Shown: piece by piece, positions 1 to 7,033 of the stretch | Layout: each line of letters begins with the position of its first letter | Numbering within the stretch: position 1 is the stretch's first letter | Origin: Helicobacteraceae bacterium | Lineage (GTDB): Bacteria; Campylobacterota; Campylobacteria; Campylobacterales; Sulfurimonadaceae | Assembly: GCA_030642185.1 (NCBI GenBank) | Contig: DAOWOG010000024.1 | Span: 1 to 9,190 of the forward strand | Direction of reading: 5' to 3' | Length of the DNA stretch: 9,190 bases | Made by a program: the position numbers and the translations under genes | The notes under the pieces: generated by a model | The model's database searches: none | What the model was told of the DNA's origin: nothing | What the model saw: only the letters and a program-made list of their open reading frames with translations

Positions 1-391
1 CTCTTCAGAGTTTAACCGTTTCGCAACATTGAGTGTTGCCAACACGGAAGCAGGCGATCTTGATCTGACTTCTTTAGCAGAAGCAAGCAGTGTAAAAACG
101 ACATTTAATACTAAAGGTCGTGGTTTTGCCGGTGCAATGAAGCGTCACAATTTCGGCGGCGGACCGGCAAGTCATGGTCACAGAATGGGACGTGGAACCG
201 GTTCAATCGGTAATGCTGAGTGGCCTGGTCGTGTTATGAAAGGTCGCAAAATGCCTGGACATTACGGTAACGAGCAAGTAACGGTGAAAAACAGTGTCAT
301 CTCTTTTGATGCAGAAAACGGTATTCTCGTAGTAGCAGGGTCAATCCCGGGCGCTAACGGAGCAATGGGTCGTGTAAAGGTTGTTAAATAA
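1..391 (+). CDS. rplC: 50S ribosomal protein L3, 3' part (5' end outside window)
   Basis: L3 binds 23S rRNA early in large-subunit assembly and sends a long loop towards the peptidyl-transferase centre. The frame is open from base 2, so the visible 129 residues are the C-terminal part of a protein that begins upstream. The TTG at 29 is an internal Leu codon, not a start. Recognisable L3 segments are a KGRGFAG stretch, then [14 protein letters not shown] followed by WPGRV, the [12 protein letters not shown] block, and a C-terminal beta stretch ending in VKVVK. The position matching the PrmB-methylated Gln150 of E. coli L3 is Glu here (codon 218-220). The stop TAA shares its last base with the rplD ATG, so L3 and L4 are probably translationally coupled. 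Identity is very sure; only the truncation limits the entry. Confidence 0.97.
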   Translation, partial: SSEFNRFATLSVANTEAGDLDLTSLAEASSVKTTFNTKGRGFAGAMKRHNFGGGPASHGHRMGRGTGSIGNAEWPGRVMKGRKMPGHYGNEQVTVKNSVISFDAENGILVVAGSIPGANGAMGRVKVVK

Positions 392-1002
392 TGAGCGCAA
401 TCGTACTTAATGAAAATTTTGAAAAAGCTTCTGAGCTGGCGTTGCCGGAAAGTTATGCGGGGATCAATCCGCATAACCTTTACCTGTATGTTAAGTCATA
501 TCAGGCAAGCATTCGTGCAAACACTGCAACGGCGAAAGGCCGTTCAGAAGTACGCGGTGGTGGTAAGAAACCATTTGCTCAAAAAGGTCGTGGTGGCGCG
601 CGTGCGGGTTCTACCCGTTCTCCTATCTGGAGAAGCGGTGGTAAAGCATTTGGTCCACAAAACAACCGTAACTATGATCTTAAAGTAAATAAAAAACAGA
701 AAAAACTGGCACTGAACTTTGCACTCGATGCACTTTCAGCTGAAGGTAAACTGTTTATTGTTGACAGCATTGAAGTCGCTTCTGGTAAAACAAAAGATGC
801 ACAGGCAATGTTCAACAAACTTGGTCAACGTGATGCCCTGTTCGTAAAGTCAATCATTGACGAAAAAACATACATGGCATTCCGTAATATTCAATCAACA
901 TACCTTGTTGAAGCGAATGAACTTAATGCCTTCCTGGCATCTACATACCGCTCGGTCGTGATCGAAAAAGCGGTATGGGAAAACCTGACGAAAGAGAGTT
1001 AA
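391..1002 (+). CDS. rplD: 50S ribosomal protein L4
   Basis: L4 binds domain I of 23S rRNA and its extended loop lines the peptide exit tunnel near the macrolide site. The 203-residue product has the usual length. The tunnel loop is clear at about residues 50-95: a glycine/lysine-rich stretch ([18 protein letters not shown]), then SPIWRSGG and a KVNKKQKK helix start. The ATG at 391 overlaps the rplC stop as TAATG, with AAAGG at 376-380 as ribosome binding site. In gammaproteobacteria L4 represses its own S10 operon by binding the leader; that leader would lie upstream of this window, so nothing can be said about such control here. A single base separates its stop from rplW. Confidence 0.98.
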   Translation: MSAIVLNENFEKASELALPESYAGINPHNLYLYVKSYQASIRANTATAKGRSEVRGGGKKPFAQKGRGGARAGSTRSPIWRSGGKAFGPQNNRNYDLKVNKKQKKLALNFALDALSAEGKLFIVDSIEVASGKTKDAQAMFNKLGQRDALFVKSIIDEKTYMAFRNIQSTYLVEANELNAFLASTYRSVVIEKAVWENLTKES

Positions 1003-1003
1003 G

Positions 1004-1285
1004 ATGGCAGATATTACAGATATTAAATCAATCATCTATACTGAGAAGACATTAGCACTTCAGGAAGAGGGCGTTGTCGTTGTACAAACGTCTCCTCGTA
1101 TGACTAAAAGTGGTCTTAAAGAGGTGTTTCGTGAGTACTTCGGAATTATTCCGACACGTATAAACTCACTAAACCAAAGCGGTAAAACAAAACGTTTCCG
1201 TGGCGTAGCTGGCAAGCAGAACAATTTCAAGAAATTTTATGTGAAATTGCCAGAGGGCGCACAAATCGAAAGTTTGGCGGTATAA
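1004..1285 (+). CDS. rplW: 50S ribosomal protein L23
   Basis: L23 sits at the exit of the peptide tunnel, where it contacts domain III of 23S rRNA and serves as docking site for trigger factor and the signal recognition particle. The 93-residue product is close to the bacterial norm. It shows the L23 layout: an N-terminal [10 protein letters not shown] segment, a helix with [13 protein letters not shown], an Arg/Lys-rich extended loop at about residues 54-75 ([17 protein letters not shown]), and a C-terminal strand with [10 protein letters not shown]. The start is chosen because it follows the rplD stop by one base and a weak purine-rich GAGAG lies just upstream. Another single base (TAAGATG) joins it to rplB, the same junction form as rplD/rplW. 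Confidence 0.97.
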   Translation: MADITDIKSIIYTEKTLALQEEGVVVVQTSPRMTKSGLKEVFREYFGIIPTRINSLNQSGKTKRFRGVAGKQNNFKKFYVKLPEGAQIESLAV

Positions 1286-1286
1286 G

Positions 1287-2126
1287 ATGGCAATAAAAAC
1301 CTATAGACCACTAACACCGAGTCGTCGTTTTTATACAAACGTTGACAGCTCAGATATTACAGCAAAAGCATCTGTCCGTTCATTGTTGAAAAAACTGCCT
1401 GCACATGCCGGTCGTAACAACAACGGTCGCATTACATCACGTCATAAACAAGCGGGTGCCAAAAAATTGTATCGTATCATTGATTTCAAACGTAACAAGT
1501 TTGATATCCCGGGTACAGTATCTACCGTTGAGTATGATCCGTACCGTAACTGCCGTATTGCATTGATTACTTATGCAGACGGTGACAAACGTTATGTAAT
1601 TCAGCCAAAGGGTCTGAACGTCGGTGATAAAATTCAATCTTCTGCTGAAGGTCTTGATATCAAGCCCGGTAATGCAATGAAGTTGAAAAACATCCCTATC
1701 GGTACCTTGATCCATAACGTTGAGATGAAACCCGGTAAAGGCGGACAGATGGTTCGTTCAGCAGGCGGTTCAGCTCAAATCATGGGTCGTGACGGCAAGT
1801 ACGTTTCCCTTCGTCTTCCATCTTCAGAGATGCGTTTGATCCTGGGTGAATGTATTGCAACAATCGGTACAGTTGGAAACGAAGAGTACGGCAATATCGT
1901 TATCGCAAAAGCGGGACGTTCACGCCATATGGGTAAACGCCCTCAGACTCGTGGTTCTGCAATGAACCCGATTGATCACCCGCATGGTGGTGGTGAAGGT
2001 AAAACGAACTCTGGCCGTCATCCGGTTACGCCTTGGGGTAAACCGACTAAGGGTGCGAAAACTCGTCGTAAAAAAGCCAGTGATAAATTAATTATCACTC
2101 GTCGCAAATCAAATCCTAAAAGGTAG
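1287..2126 (+). CDS. rplB: 50S ribosomal protein L2
   Basis: L2 is among the most conserved ribosomal proteins. It is needed for subunit association and for shaping the peptidyl-transferase region. The 279-residue product has an OB-like fold (about residues 80-130), an SH3-like domain (about 135-200), and the conserved C-terminal extension. The signature HPHGGGEG at residues 231-238 includes the histidine region around E. coli His229. It is followed by [12 protein letters not shown] and a basic tail ([10 protein letters not shown]). The N-terminus [15 protein letters not shown] is the standard one and supports the ATG at 1287. No strong Shine-Dalgarno is visible (only a GGCGG-like stretch), so translation probably depends on coupling to rplW one base upstream. 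It ends with TAG, four bases before rpsS. Confidence 0.98.
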   Translation: MAIKTYRPLTPSRRFYTNVDSSDITAKASVRSLLKKLPAHAGRNNNGRITSRHKQAGAKKLYRIIDFKRNKFDIPGTVSTVEYDPYRNCRIALITYADGDKRYVIQPKGLNVGDKIQSSAEGLDIKPGNAMKLKNIPIGTLIHNVEMKPGKGGQMVRSAGGSAQIMGRDGKYVSLRLPSSEMRLILGECIATIGTVGNEEYGNIVIAKAGRSRHMGKRPQTRGSAMNPIDHPHGGGEGKTNSGRHPVTPWGKPTKGAKTRRKKASDKLIITRRKSNPKR

Positions 2127-2130
2127 ATAG

Positions 2131-2409
2131 ATGGCTAGATCAGTAAAAAAAGGTCCATTCATAGATGACCATTTGATGAAAAAAGTGCTCGCTGCCAAAG
2201 AGGCTAAGAGCAATAAGCCAATCAAGACATGGTCACGCCGTAGCATGATCATGCCAGAAATGATTGGTTTGACGTTTAACGTTCATAACGGGCGCCAGTT
2301 TATTCCTGTCTATATAACAGAGAACCATATTGGTTACAAACTTGGCGAATTCGCACCGACACGTACGTTCAAGGGCCATAAAGGTTCTGTACAGAAGAAG
2401 GTAGGATAA
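2131..2409 (+). CDS. rpsS: 30S ribosomal protein S19
   Basis: S19 lies in the head of the small subunit with S13, near the A-site tRNA and the intersubunit bridge B1a. The 92-residue length is standard. The sequence starts [10 protein letters not shown], as S19 usually does, and contains the family core: [10 protein letters not shown] at about residues 31-40, then [14 protein letters not shown] (49-62), [13 protein letters not shown] (68-80) and KGHKG. AAAAGG at 2118-2123, inside the end of rplB, provides the ribosome binding site seven bases before the ATG. Its stop is followed after two bases by rplV. No anomalies are seen. Confidence 0.98.
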   Translation: MARSVKKGPFIDDHLMKKVLAAKEAKSNKPIKTWSRRSMIMPEMIGLTFNVHNGRQFIPVYITENHIGYKLGEFAPTRTFKGHKGSVQKKVG

Positions 2410-2411
2410 TC

Positions 2412-2729
2412 ATGGCTAGAGCATTGTTAAAATTTATCCGTGTTTCTCCGATTAAATCTCGTCTGATTGCACGCGAAATTCAGGGTATGAATGCTGAAGA
2501 AGCATTGGCTGCCCTGGAGTTTACACCAAACAAAGCTGCAAAAATTATTGCGAAAGTTGTTGCATCTGCAGTGGCTAACAGCGGTGAAGAAGCAGAAGAT
2601 TGTGTTATCACATCATGCCGTGTTGACAACGGTCCGGTTCTGAAGCGTTTTCGTCCACGTGCACGTGGAATGGCATCAGGTATTCGTAAACCGACAGCAC
2701 ATATTTTAGTAGAAGTAGAGGGCAAATAA
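2412..2729 (+). CDS. rplV: 50S ribosomal protein L22
   Basis: L22 contacts all 23S rRNA domains and its long beta-hairpin forms part of the exit-tunnel constriction opposite L4. The 105-residue product begins [20 protein letters not shown], the helical globular part, with a helix at about residues 40-58. The tunnel hairpin is at about residues 76-98, with [20 protein letters not shown] at its core. There are no insertions or deletions suggesting the macrolide-resistance alleles known in this loop, but residue-level resistance calls cannot be made without an alignment. AGGA at 2403-2406 overlaps the end of rpsS and serves as ribosome binding site. Two bases separate it from rpsC. Confidence 0.97.
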   Translation: MARALLKFIRVSPIKSRLIAREIQGMNAEEALAALEFTPNKAAKIIAKVVASAVANSGEEAEDCVITSCRVDNGPVLKRFRPRARGMASGIRKPTAHILVEVEGK

Positions 2730-2731
2730 TT

Positions 2732-3454
2732 ATGGGTCAAAAAGTTAATCCTATTGGTTTTCGCCTCGGCATCAATCGCAACTGGGAGTCTCGTTGGTAT
2801 CCTGACTTCAAAAATGCTCCGGCTCATCTTGGTGAAGACCATAAAATCCGTACATTCTTGAAGAAAGAGCTCTACTATGCCGGTGTGAACAACATCATCA
2901 TTGAGCGTACTGCGAAGCGTTTGCGTGTTACGATTGTAGCTGCCCGTCCAGGTATTATTATCGGGAGAAAAGGTGCAGATATTGAGAAGCTGAAAACAAA
3001 TCTTCAAAACCTGATCGGAAAATCGATTGCGGTCAACATTAAAGAAGAGAAAAAAGCGATGACAGCTGCACAACTGGTTGCAGAAAATGTCGCAACTCAG
3101 CTTGAGCGTCGTATCGCGTTTCGCCGTGCGATGAAAAAAGTGATGCAAAATGCACAGCGTTCTGGTGCCAAAGGTATCAAAGTTGCTGTTGCAGGCCGTC
3201 TTGGCGGTGCAGAAATGGCACGTACCGAGTGGTATCTTGAGGGACGTGTCCCACTTCATACACTTCGTGCAAAAATTGATTACGGTTTTGCTGAAGCACA
3301 TACAACATACGGAATCATCGGTATTAAAGTATGGATCTTCAAAGGTGAGGTACTGACTAAAGGTATCCAGGCTGAAGCAAAAGAAGAAAAACGCGAGAAA
3401 CGTGAACGTCGTCCACGTGCTCCAAGACGTGACAATAGTGGAAAGGCTGAATAA
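2732..3454 (+). CDS. rpsC: 30S ribosomal protein S3
   Basis: S3 sits at the mRNA entry channel of the small subunit and, with S4 and S5, gives the ribosome its helicase activity. The 240-residue product starts [14 protein letters not shown], the standard S3 N-terminus. The type II KH domain spans about residues 40-110, with the RNA-binding GxxG as GRKG at 78-81. The C-terminal domain (about 115-205) has [18 protein letters not shown] and REEW-type residues as [17 protein letters not shown]. The last 25 residues are a charged Lys/Glu/Arg tail that is probably disordered and is usual for the family. Two bases separate it from rplP. A long antisense reading frame across this gene is a shadow. 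Confidence 0.98.
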   Translation: MGQKVNPIGFRLGINRNWESRWYPDFKNAPAHLGEDHKIRTFLKKELYYAGVNNIIIERTAKRLRVTIVAARPGIIIGRKGADIEKLKTNLQNLIGKSIAVNIKEEKKAMTAAQLVAENVATQLERRIAFRRAMKKVMQNAQRSGAKGIKVAVAGRLGGAEMARTEWYLEGRVPLHTLRAKIDYGFAEAHTTYGIIGIKVWIFKGEVLTKGIQAEAKEEKREKRERRPRAPRRDNSGKAE

Positions 3455-3456
3455 TT

Positions 3457-3882
3457 ATGCTAATGCCTAAAAGAACAAAATATCGTAAAATGATGAAAGG
3501 GCGTAACCGCGGTTACGCACGTTCAGGTTATAAACTTTCATTTGGCGATATCGGATTTAAAGCAGTTGAAGCAGGACGTATCAACTCTCGTCAGATTGAA
3601 GCTGCGCGTATTTCTGCGACACGTCACATTAAACGTCAGGGTAAGATCTGGATTCGTGTATTCCCGGATAAGCCGTTAACAGCTAAGCCGCTTGAAGTAC
3701 GTATGGGTAAAGGTAAAGGTGCTGTTGACCAGTGGGTCATGAACATCAAGCCTGGCCGTATTATTTTTGAAATGGCTGGTATTGAAGATACAGTCGCCCG
3801 TGAAGCACTGCTGCTTGCAATGCATAAGCTTCCATTTAAAACGAAAATTGTAACTGCGGAGATGAACAATGAAATATTCTGA
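3457..3882 (+). CDS. rplP: 50S ribosomal protein L16
   Basis: L16 organises the A site and central protuberance of the large subunit and contacts the elbow of A-site tRNA. The 141-residue product starts [11 protein letters not shown], matching the common ML-PKR start, so the first ATG is preferred over the one two codons on. Conserved stretches follow: [10 protein letters not shown] (15-24), a central helix [23 protein letters not shown] (45-67), and [13 protein letters not shown] at 82-94. Arg82 lies at the position of the Arg hydroxylated in E. coli L16; whether it is modified here is unknown. AAAGG at 3442-3446 is the likely ribosome binding site. The 3' end overlaps rpmC by 14 bases, the largest overlap in the window. 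Confidence 0.98.
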   Translation: MLMPKRTKYRKMMKGRNRGYARSGYKLSFGDIGFKAVEAGRINSRQIEAARISATRHIKRQGKIWIRVFPDKPLTAKPLEVRMGKGKGAVDQWVMNIKPGRIIFEMAGIEDTVAREALLLAMHKLPFKTKIVTAEMNNEIF

Positions 3883-4054
3883 TTTGGCAGAAAAAACAGC
3901 AGCTGAACTTCAAACAATGCTCAAAGAGAAAAAAACTGAGCTGTTTACTTTGAAGATTAAGCAAAAGATGATGCAATTGACAAATACCAGCGAACTTCGT
4001 GACGCTAAAAAAGACATTGCACGTATTAACACTGCGCTTAGCGCAGCGAAGTAA
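3869..4054 (+). CDS. rpmC: 50S ribosomal protein L29
   Basis: L29 is a small two-helix protein next to L23 at the tunnel exit. The 61-residue product is almost wholly helical: [18 protein letters not shown], a [16 protein letters not shown] helix, a short turn at residues 36-43 (QLTNTSEL), and a final helix with the L29 signature [14 protein letters not shown]. The ATG lies inside rplP, 14 bases before that gene ends. GGAG at 3858-3861 is well placed as ribosome binding site within rplP codons. The protein would lose its conserved N-terminal helix with any later start, so the overlap is accepted as real. Confidence 0.96.
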   Translation: MKYSDLAEKTAAELQTMLKEKKTELFTLKIKQKMMQLTNTSELRDAKKDIARINTALSAAK

Positions 4055-4064
4055 GGATTGATCT

Positions 4065-4313
4065 ATGACACACAAGCGTGAAATCCAGGGTTTCGTAGTG
4101 AAAATTGCAGGCGATAAAACAGCGAGTATCGTTGTTGAACGCCGTGTAATGCATCCGCGTTACCATAAAGTTGTCAAGCGTTTCAAAAAATATCTCATTC
4201 ATGATGAGAATAACACTTTGAAAGTCGGTGACGAAGTGGTGGCAGTTGAATGTCGTCCTCTTTCTAAAACCAAGTCTTTCAGACTTCAAAACGTGGTAAA
4301 AGGAGCTGAGTAA
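4065..4313 (+). CDS. rpsQ: 30S ribosomal protein S17
   Basis: S17 is a primary 16S rRNA binder with an OB fold and an extended loop; it helps 5'-domain assembly of the small subunit. The 82-residue product shows [23 protein letters not shown] at the N-terminus, the [19 protein letters not shown] segment (about 30-48), and the C-terminal signature [20 protein letters not shown] (55-74). The ribosome binding site AAGGA at 4053-4057 overlaps the rpmC stop and lies seven bases before the ATG. The 10-base gap to rpmC is one of the longer ones here. In E. coli the S10 operon ends with this gene; here the TAATG overlap with rplN shows the S10 and spc parts are joined. Confidence 0.98.
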   Translation: MTHKREIQGFVVKIAGDKTASIVVERRVMHPRYHKVVKRFKKYLIHDENNTLKVGDEVVAVECRPLSKTKSFRLQNVVKGAE

Positions 4314-4681
4314 TGATTCAGAGTTTTACACGTTTAAATGTTGCTGATAACACAGGTGCCAAAGAGATCATGTGTATCAAAGTACTTGGCGGATCAAAAC
4401 GCCGCTATGCATCAGTAGGCGACGTTATCGTTGCTTCTGTTAAAAAAGCGGTACCGACAGGTAAAGTGAAAAAAGGTCAGGTTGTTAAAGCCGTTGTTGT
4501 ACGTACGAAAAAAGAGGTTCACCGTGAAAATGGTTCGCTGATTCGTTTCGATGACAATGCCGCTGTTATTCTTGATGCAAAAAAAGAGCCTATCGGTACA
4601 CGTATTTTTGGCCCGATAGCACGTGAAGTGCGTTATTCAGGTTTTATGAAAATCGTATCGCTTGCGCCGGAGGTTGTTTAA
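4313..4681 (+). CDS. rplN: 50S ribosomal protein L14
   Basis: L14 forms an intersubunit bridge with 16S rRNA and is a docking surface for factors such as RsfS. The 122-residue length is typical. The sequence begins [28 protein letters not shown], carries the L14 signature over about residues 60-86 ([20 protein letters not shown], then DDNAAV), and ends [12 protein letters not shown], all standard. A strong AAAAGGAG run at 4297-4304 in the end of rpsQ precedes the ATG, which shares a base with the rpsQ stop. In E. coli this gene opens the separate spc operon with its own promoter; no room for a promoter between genes exists here. Confidence 0.99.
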   Translation: MIQSFTRLNVADNTGAKEIMCIKVLGGSKRRYASVGDVIVASVKKAVPTGKVKKGQVVKAVVVRTKKEVHRENGSLIRFDDNAAVILDAKKEPIGTRIFGPIAREVRYSGFMKIVSLAPEVV

Positions 4682-4911
4682 TGGGAAAATTTAACTATAA
4701 AAAAGGTGATACTGTAGAGATCATTGCCGGTGACGATAAAGGTGTCAAGGCAGAGGTTCTTGCAGTAATGCCAAAGAAAAACAAGGTCATTGTTCAGGGT
4801 GTAAAAGTCGCTAAGAAGACAGTTAAACCAACTGAAGAAAATCCTAAAGGCGGATTTATTAACAAAGAGATGCCGGTTGATGCATCCAATGTCCGCAAAG
4901 TGGAGGCATAA
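4681..4911 (+). CDS. rplX: 50S ribosomal protein L24 (short form)
   Basis: L24 is an assembly-initiator protein that binds the 5' end region of 23S rRNA and lies near the tunnel exit. The product has 76 residues against 104 in E. coli. The KOW motif is intact ([23 protein letters not shown], about residues 7-29), followed by a basic strand [18 protein letters not shown] and the [19 protein letters not shown] segment. The shortening removes the C-terminal region; from memory the same short form is usual in Campylobacterota, so it is not a truncation by mutation. GGAGG at 4669-4673 is the ribosome binding site and the start overlaps the rplN stop as TAATG. Confidence 0.97.
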   Translation: MGKFNYKKGDTVEIIAGDDKGVKAEVLAVMPKKNKVIVQGVKVAKKTVKPTEENPKGGFINKEMPVDASNVRKVEA

Positions 4912-4914
4912 TTT

Positions 4915-5466
4915 ATGGCACGTTTAAAAGAAAAGTATCTTTCACTGAAGCCACAGCTTCAAGAAAAGCTTGAAATTAAAAATCCTATGCAGATTCCTGG
5001 AATGGAAAAAGTGGTCATTTCTGTCGGTACCGGTTTTGCAATGAAGGATAATAAACTTATCCAGAACATTCAGGACACAATCAGTGTGATTGCCGGTCAG
5101 CATGCAACAATTGTTGATGCTCGTAAATCAGTAGCTGGCTTTAAAGTCCGTGAAGGTATGCCGGTTGGTATTAAAGTAACACTTCGCGGTGCCAAAATGT
5201 ATGAATTTATGGATAGGTTGATCTCAATCGCACTTCCGCGTGTGAAAGATTTCCGTGGTACATCACGCAACGGTTTTGACGGCCGCGGTAACTATAACTT
5301 CGGATTGACAGAGCAATTGATCTTCCCTGAAGTCGATTATGATTCAATCATGCAGATCCATGGTATGAATATCACTATGGTGACTACGTCAAACAGTGAT
5401 AAAGAGGCATTCGCACTGCTTGAGGCACTTGGTATGCCGTTTGCAAAAGGAAGAGATAATGGCTAA
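4915..5466 (+). CDS. rplE: 50S ribosomal protein L5
   Basis: L5 binds 5S rRNA in the central protuberance together with L18 and contacts P-site tRNA. The 183-residue product carries the L5 start (residues 1-30, with [18 protein letters not shown] at 23-40), the [15 protein letters not shown] segment (71-85), [15 protein letters not shown] (101-115), and the [18 protein letters not shown] stretch (126-143). GGAGG at 4902-4906 in the end of rplX serves as ribosome binding site, three bases separating the two genes. The last codons overlap rpsN by eight bases. In E. coli the S8 repressor site lies at the rplE start; no comparable element was recognised by eye at 4890-4930. Confidence 0.98.
   Translation: MARLKEKYLSLKPQLQEKLEIKNPMQIPGMEKVVISVGTGFAMKDNKLIQNIQDTISVIAGQHATIVDARKSVAGFKVREGMPVGIKVTLRGAKMYEFMDRLISIALPRVKDFRGTSRNGFDGRGNYNFGLTEQLIFPEVDYDSIMQIHGMNITMVTTSNSDKEAFALLEALGMPFAKGRDNG
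5447..5451 (+). promoter_or_regulatory. Ribosome binding site fixing the rpsN start
   Basis: AAGGA lies inside the last rplE codons, seven bases upstream of the ATG at 5459. It favours this start over the in-frame ATG at 5396, which would add 21 residues with no resemblance to S14 and would deepen the overlap with rplE. Confidence 0.8.
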
Positions 5467-5644
5467 AAAATCAATGATCGCTAAGGCAAAGCGTAAACCT
5501 AAGTTTCAAGTACGTGCTTATACACGCTGTCAGATTTGTGGTCGTCCACACTCTGTACTTCGTGATTTCGGTATCTGCCGTATCTGTTTTCGTAAAATGG
5601 CTAATGAAGGTTTAATCCCAGGTGTTAGAAAGTCTTCCTGGTAA
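5459..5644 (+). CDS. rpsN: 30S ribosomal protein S14, zinc-binding (C+) type
   Basis: S14 completes the 3' domain (head) of the small subunit near S3, S10 and S19. The product has 61 residues, the short zinc-ribbon type rather than the ~100-residue zinc-free form of E. coli. Two CxxC knuckles, Cys24/Cys27 and Cys40/Cys43, are separated by 12 residues and should hold one zinc ion. The [16 protein letters not shown] start and the end [11 protein letters not shown] are typical of this type. The start at 5459 is preferred to an in-frame ATG at 5396 because of the AAGGA at 5447-5451 and the family length. It overlaps rplE by eight bases. Its stop codon lies in the loop region of an inverted repeat (5637-5651) that opens the only sizeable gap of the operon. 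Confidence 0.97.
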   Translation: MAKKSMIAKAKRKPKFQVRAYTRCQICGRPHSVLRDFGICRICFRKMANEGLIPGVRKSSW

Positions 5645-5651
5645 CACCAGG
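5637..5651 (+). repeat. Inverted repeat 1 (hairpin over the rpsN stop codon)
   Basis: CCTGGT (5637-5642) and ACCAGG (5646-5651) are perfect complements around the three-base loop AAC. The rpsN stop TAA (5642-5644) lies at the top of the stem. There is no U-run after it, so it does not look like a Rho-independent terminator. A ribosome terminating on rpsN would melt it. Confidence 0.7.
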
Positions 5652-5657
5652 TCGAAA

Positions 5658-5670
5658 CTACTAACAGTAG
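5658..5670 (+). repeat. Inverted repeat 2 (short hairpin, rpsN-rpsH gap)
   Basis: CTACT (5658-5662) and AGTAG (5666-5670) are perfect complements around the loop AAC, the same loop sequence as inverted repeat 1. The five-pair stem is weak alone but follows the first hairpin after six bases and sits one base before the third. Confidence 0.55.
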
Positions 5671-5671
5671 C

Positions 5672-5690
5672 AGATGCATTTTGTGCATCT
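5672..5690 (+). repeat. Inverted repeat 3 (hairpin before the rpsH ribosome binding site)
   Basis: AGATGCA (5672-5678) and TGCATCT (5684-5690) are perfect complements around TTTTG. GC on the 5' side (5670-5671) can extend the stem past a bulged A at 5691 to pair with GC at 5692-5693, in competition with repeat 2. The hairpin ends only five to eight bases before AAGGA of rpsH, so it could influence initiation. The sequence after it is purine-rich, with no U-tract. Confidence 0.7.
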
Positions 5691-5697
5691 AGCAATG

Positions 5698-5702
5698 AAG
5701 GA
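5698..5702 (+). promoter_or_regulatory. Ribosome binding site of rpsH
   Basis: AAGGA lies eight bases before the rpsH ATG. Unlike the sites upstream in the operon it is not inside the preceding gene, so rpsH is less tightly coupled to rpsN translation than its neighbours are to one another. Confidence 0.75.
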
Positions 5703-5710
5703 AAAATATA

Positions 5711-6106
5711 ATGATTAATGATTTAATTTCGGATTCGTTGACACGTATTCGTAACGCTTCTATGCGTAAATTGGATGTAACAACACTGGTACATTCAAAA
5801 TCGGTAGAGGCAGTTGTCGGTATTTTGGCTGATAAAGGGTATATTGAGAACTTCAATGTAATCGAAGATGGTGTAAAAAAGACTATCAATGTTGTATTGA
5901 AGTATGATGAAAACGGTAAGACTGTCATCAATGAGATGAAGCGTGTTTCCAAGCCTGGCCGTCGTGTTTATAAACCGGTTGCAGACATCAAACGTTTCAA
6001 AAACGGTTATGGTACGATCATCGTATCTACATCTAAAGGCGTCCTTCCAAACGACAAAGCTTTTGAGCTTGGCGTTGGCGGTGAAGTCATGTGTACAATT
6101 TGGTAG
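5711..6106 (+). CDS. rpsH: 30S ribosomal protein S8
   Basis: S8 binds helices 21 and 25 of 16S rRNA and is central to platform assembly. In E. coli it also represses translation of the spc operon by binding a mimic of its rRNA site. The 131-residue product shows [13 protein letters not shown] (4-16), the SKPGRRVY segment (80-87), VSTSKGVL (105-112) and the terminal GGEVMCTIW (123-131), all family hallmarks. It is the only gene here preceded by a real gap (66 nt) holding three inverted repeats. Because S8 is a known autoregulator elsewhere, that gap is worth testing as its binding site, but this is inference. The stop is TAG followed by a run of G used by the rplF ribosome binding site. Confidence 0.98.
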   Translation: MINDLISDSLTRIRNASMRKLDVTTLVHSKSVEAVVGILADKGYIENFNVIEDGVKKTINVVLKYDENGKTVINEMKRVSKPGRRVYKPVADIKRFKNGYGTIIVSTSKGVLPNDKAFELGVGGEVMCTIW

Positions 6107-6118
6107 GGGGGAGATAAT

Positions 6119-6655
6119 ATGTCACGTATTGGAAAAAAACCTATCGAAGCTCCGGCTGATATCAAGATCAGCGCAGATGGTGCGATTGTTACTTTTACAA
6201 AAGGTAAAGCGACACGTACACTGGATACTAAAGGAAACGTCGGTATTAACATTGATGGTCAGACATTAACATTTACGACAAATTCTGATGATCGTCAGGA
6301 TCGTGCATTCTGGGGAACGTACCGTGCATTGGCTGCAAACATCGTTAAAGGTCTGACTGAAGGTTTTTCAAAACAGTTAGAGATTAATGGTGTCGGTTAC
6401 CGTGCTGCGGTAAAAGGAAAGGTTCTTAATCTTCAACTTGGACATTCTCATGATATCAACTATGATATCGCTGAAGGTCTAGAGATGAGTGTTGAGAAAA
6501 ATGTTATCACGATTAAAGGCAATGATAACCAAAAAGTTGGTCAGGCTGCTGCTGAGATCCGTGCATTCCGTCCGCCGGAGCCTTACAAAGGCAAAGGTGT
6601 TAAATACATAGAAGAGCATATCGTGCGTAAAGCCGGTAAAACTGCTAAGAAATAA
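6119..6655 (+). CDS. rplF: 50S ribosomal protein L6
   Basis: L6 lies near the sarcin-ricin loop and factor-binding centre and is needed late in large-subunit assembly. The 178-residue product has the two tandem alpha/beta repeats typical of L6. The N-terminus is [12 protein letters not shown], the first domain runs to about residue 82, and the second contains [22 protein letters not shown] (90-111) and the C-terminal signature [11 protein letters not shown] (153-163). A very G-rich ribosome binding site (GGGGGGAG, 6106-6113) ends five bases before the ATG, probably the strongest in the window. The gap to rpsH is 12 nt. Conserved and intact throughout. Confidence 0.98.
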   Translation: MSRIGKKPIEAPADIKISADGAIVTFTKGKATRTLDTKGNVGINIDGQTLTFTTNSDDRQDRAFWGTYRALAANIVKGLTEGFSKQLEINGVGYRAAVKGKVLNLQLGHSHDINYDIAEGLEMSVEKNVITIKGNDNQKVGQAAAEIRAFRPPEPYKGKGVKYIEEHIVRKAGKTAKK

Positions 6656-6666
6656 GGGACGCTAAG

Positions 6667-7023
6667 ATGAATCAAAAAATAATAAAAGCAAAATCAGCTA
6701 AGCGTATTCAGCGTAAACGACGTATCCGTGCCAAGATTTCCGGTATTGCTGCAAAGCCTCGTGTTTCAGTTTTCCGCTCAAATCGCTATTTGAGTGCACA
6801 GGCAATCGACGATGCAACAGCAACAACTATGGCAGCTATTCACTCGAAACCATTGAGTTTGAAAGCAAACCGTGAAGATGCTGCCAAATTGGGCGAAGCA
6901 TTTGCAAAGACACTTAAAGATGCCGGTATAACTGAGATCCTGTTTGATCGTAACGGTTATATCTATCACGGTGTTGTAAAATCATTTGCCGAAGCACTTC
7001 GTGCCAATGAAATCAAGTTTTAA
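6667..7023 (+). CDS. rplR: 50S ribosomal protein L18
   Basis: L18 brings 5S rRNA to the large subunit with L5. The 118-residue product has the basic, flexible N-terminal arm (residues 1-27, rich in Lys/Arg), then KPRVSVFRSNRYLSAQAIDD (30-49), and the C-terminal motif FDRNGYIYHGVVKSFAEALR (93-112) ending in IKF, a standard L18 end. AAGGG at 6654-6658 overlaps the rplF stop and lies eight bases before the ATG. Gaps are 11 nt before and 10 nt after. No oddities. Confidence 0.98.
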   Translation: MNQKIIKAKSAKRIQRKRRIRAKISGIAAKPRVSVFRSNRYLSAQAIDDATATTMAAIHSKPLSLKANREDAAKLGEAFAKTLKDAGITEILFDRNGYIYHGVVKSFAEALRANEIKF

Positions 7024-7033
7024 GGACTGATCG

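Noticed and set aside
29..391. L3 starting at TTG 29 as a short complete protein
   Set aside because: The frame is open upstream to the window edge and the encoded part is the C-terminal half of L3, so the gene is truncated by the window, not short.
2480..3301. Long antisense open frame (273 codons) over rplV and rpsC
   Set aside because: It lies wholly opposite two conserved ribosomal genes, its product is rich in Cys, Phe and Thr with no recognisable domain, and it has no ribosome binding site. It is a codon-bias shadow.
5396..5458. Longer S14 starting at the in-frame ATG at 5396
   Set aside because: The extra 21 residues do not resemble S14 and lie over rplE codons. AAGGA sits ahead of the ATG at 5459 and the 61-residue form is the family length.
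5637..5690. Rho-independent terminator between rpsN and rpsH
   Set aside because: None of the three stems is followed by a U-tract, the stems are only 5-7 pairs, and essential ribosomal genes follow at once on the same strand.
5707..5712. Perfect TATAAT as a possible -10 promoter box before rpsH
   Set aside because: It overlaps the rpsH start codon, so a transcript from it would begin inside the gene. No convincing -35 element lies about 17 bases upstream.
5695..5718. Tiny leader frame starting at the ATG at 5695 (seven codons and stop) before rpsH
   Set aside because: It has no ribosome binding site, overlaps the rpsH site and start in another frame, and is expected by chance in AT-rich sequence.
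6113..6118. GATAAT before rplF as a promoter -10 box
   Set aside because: It lies between the rplF ribosome binding site and its ATG, leaving no room for a leader, and no -35 box is evident.
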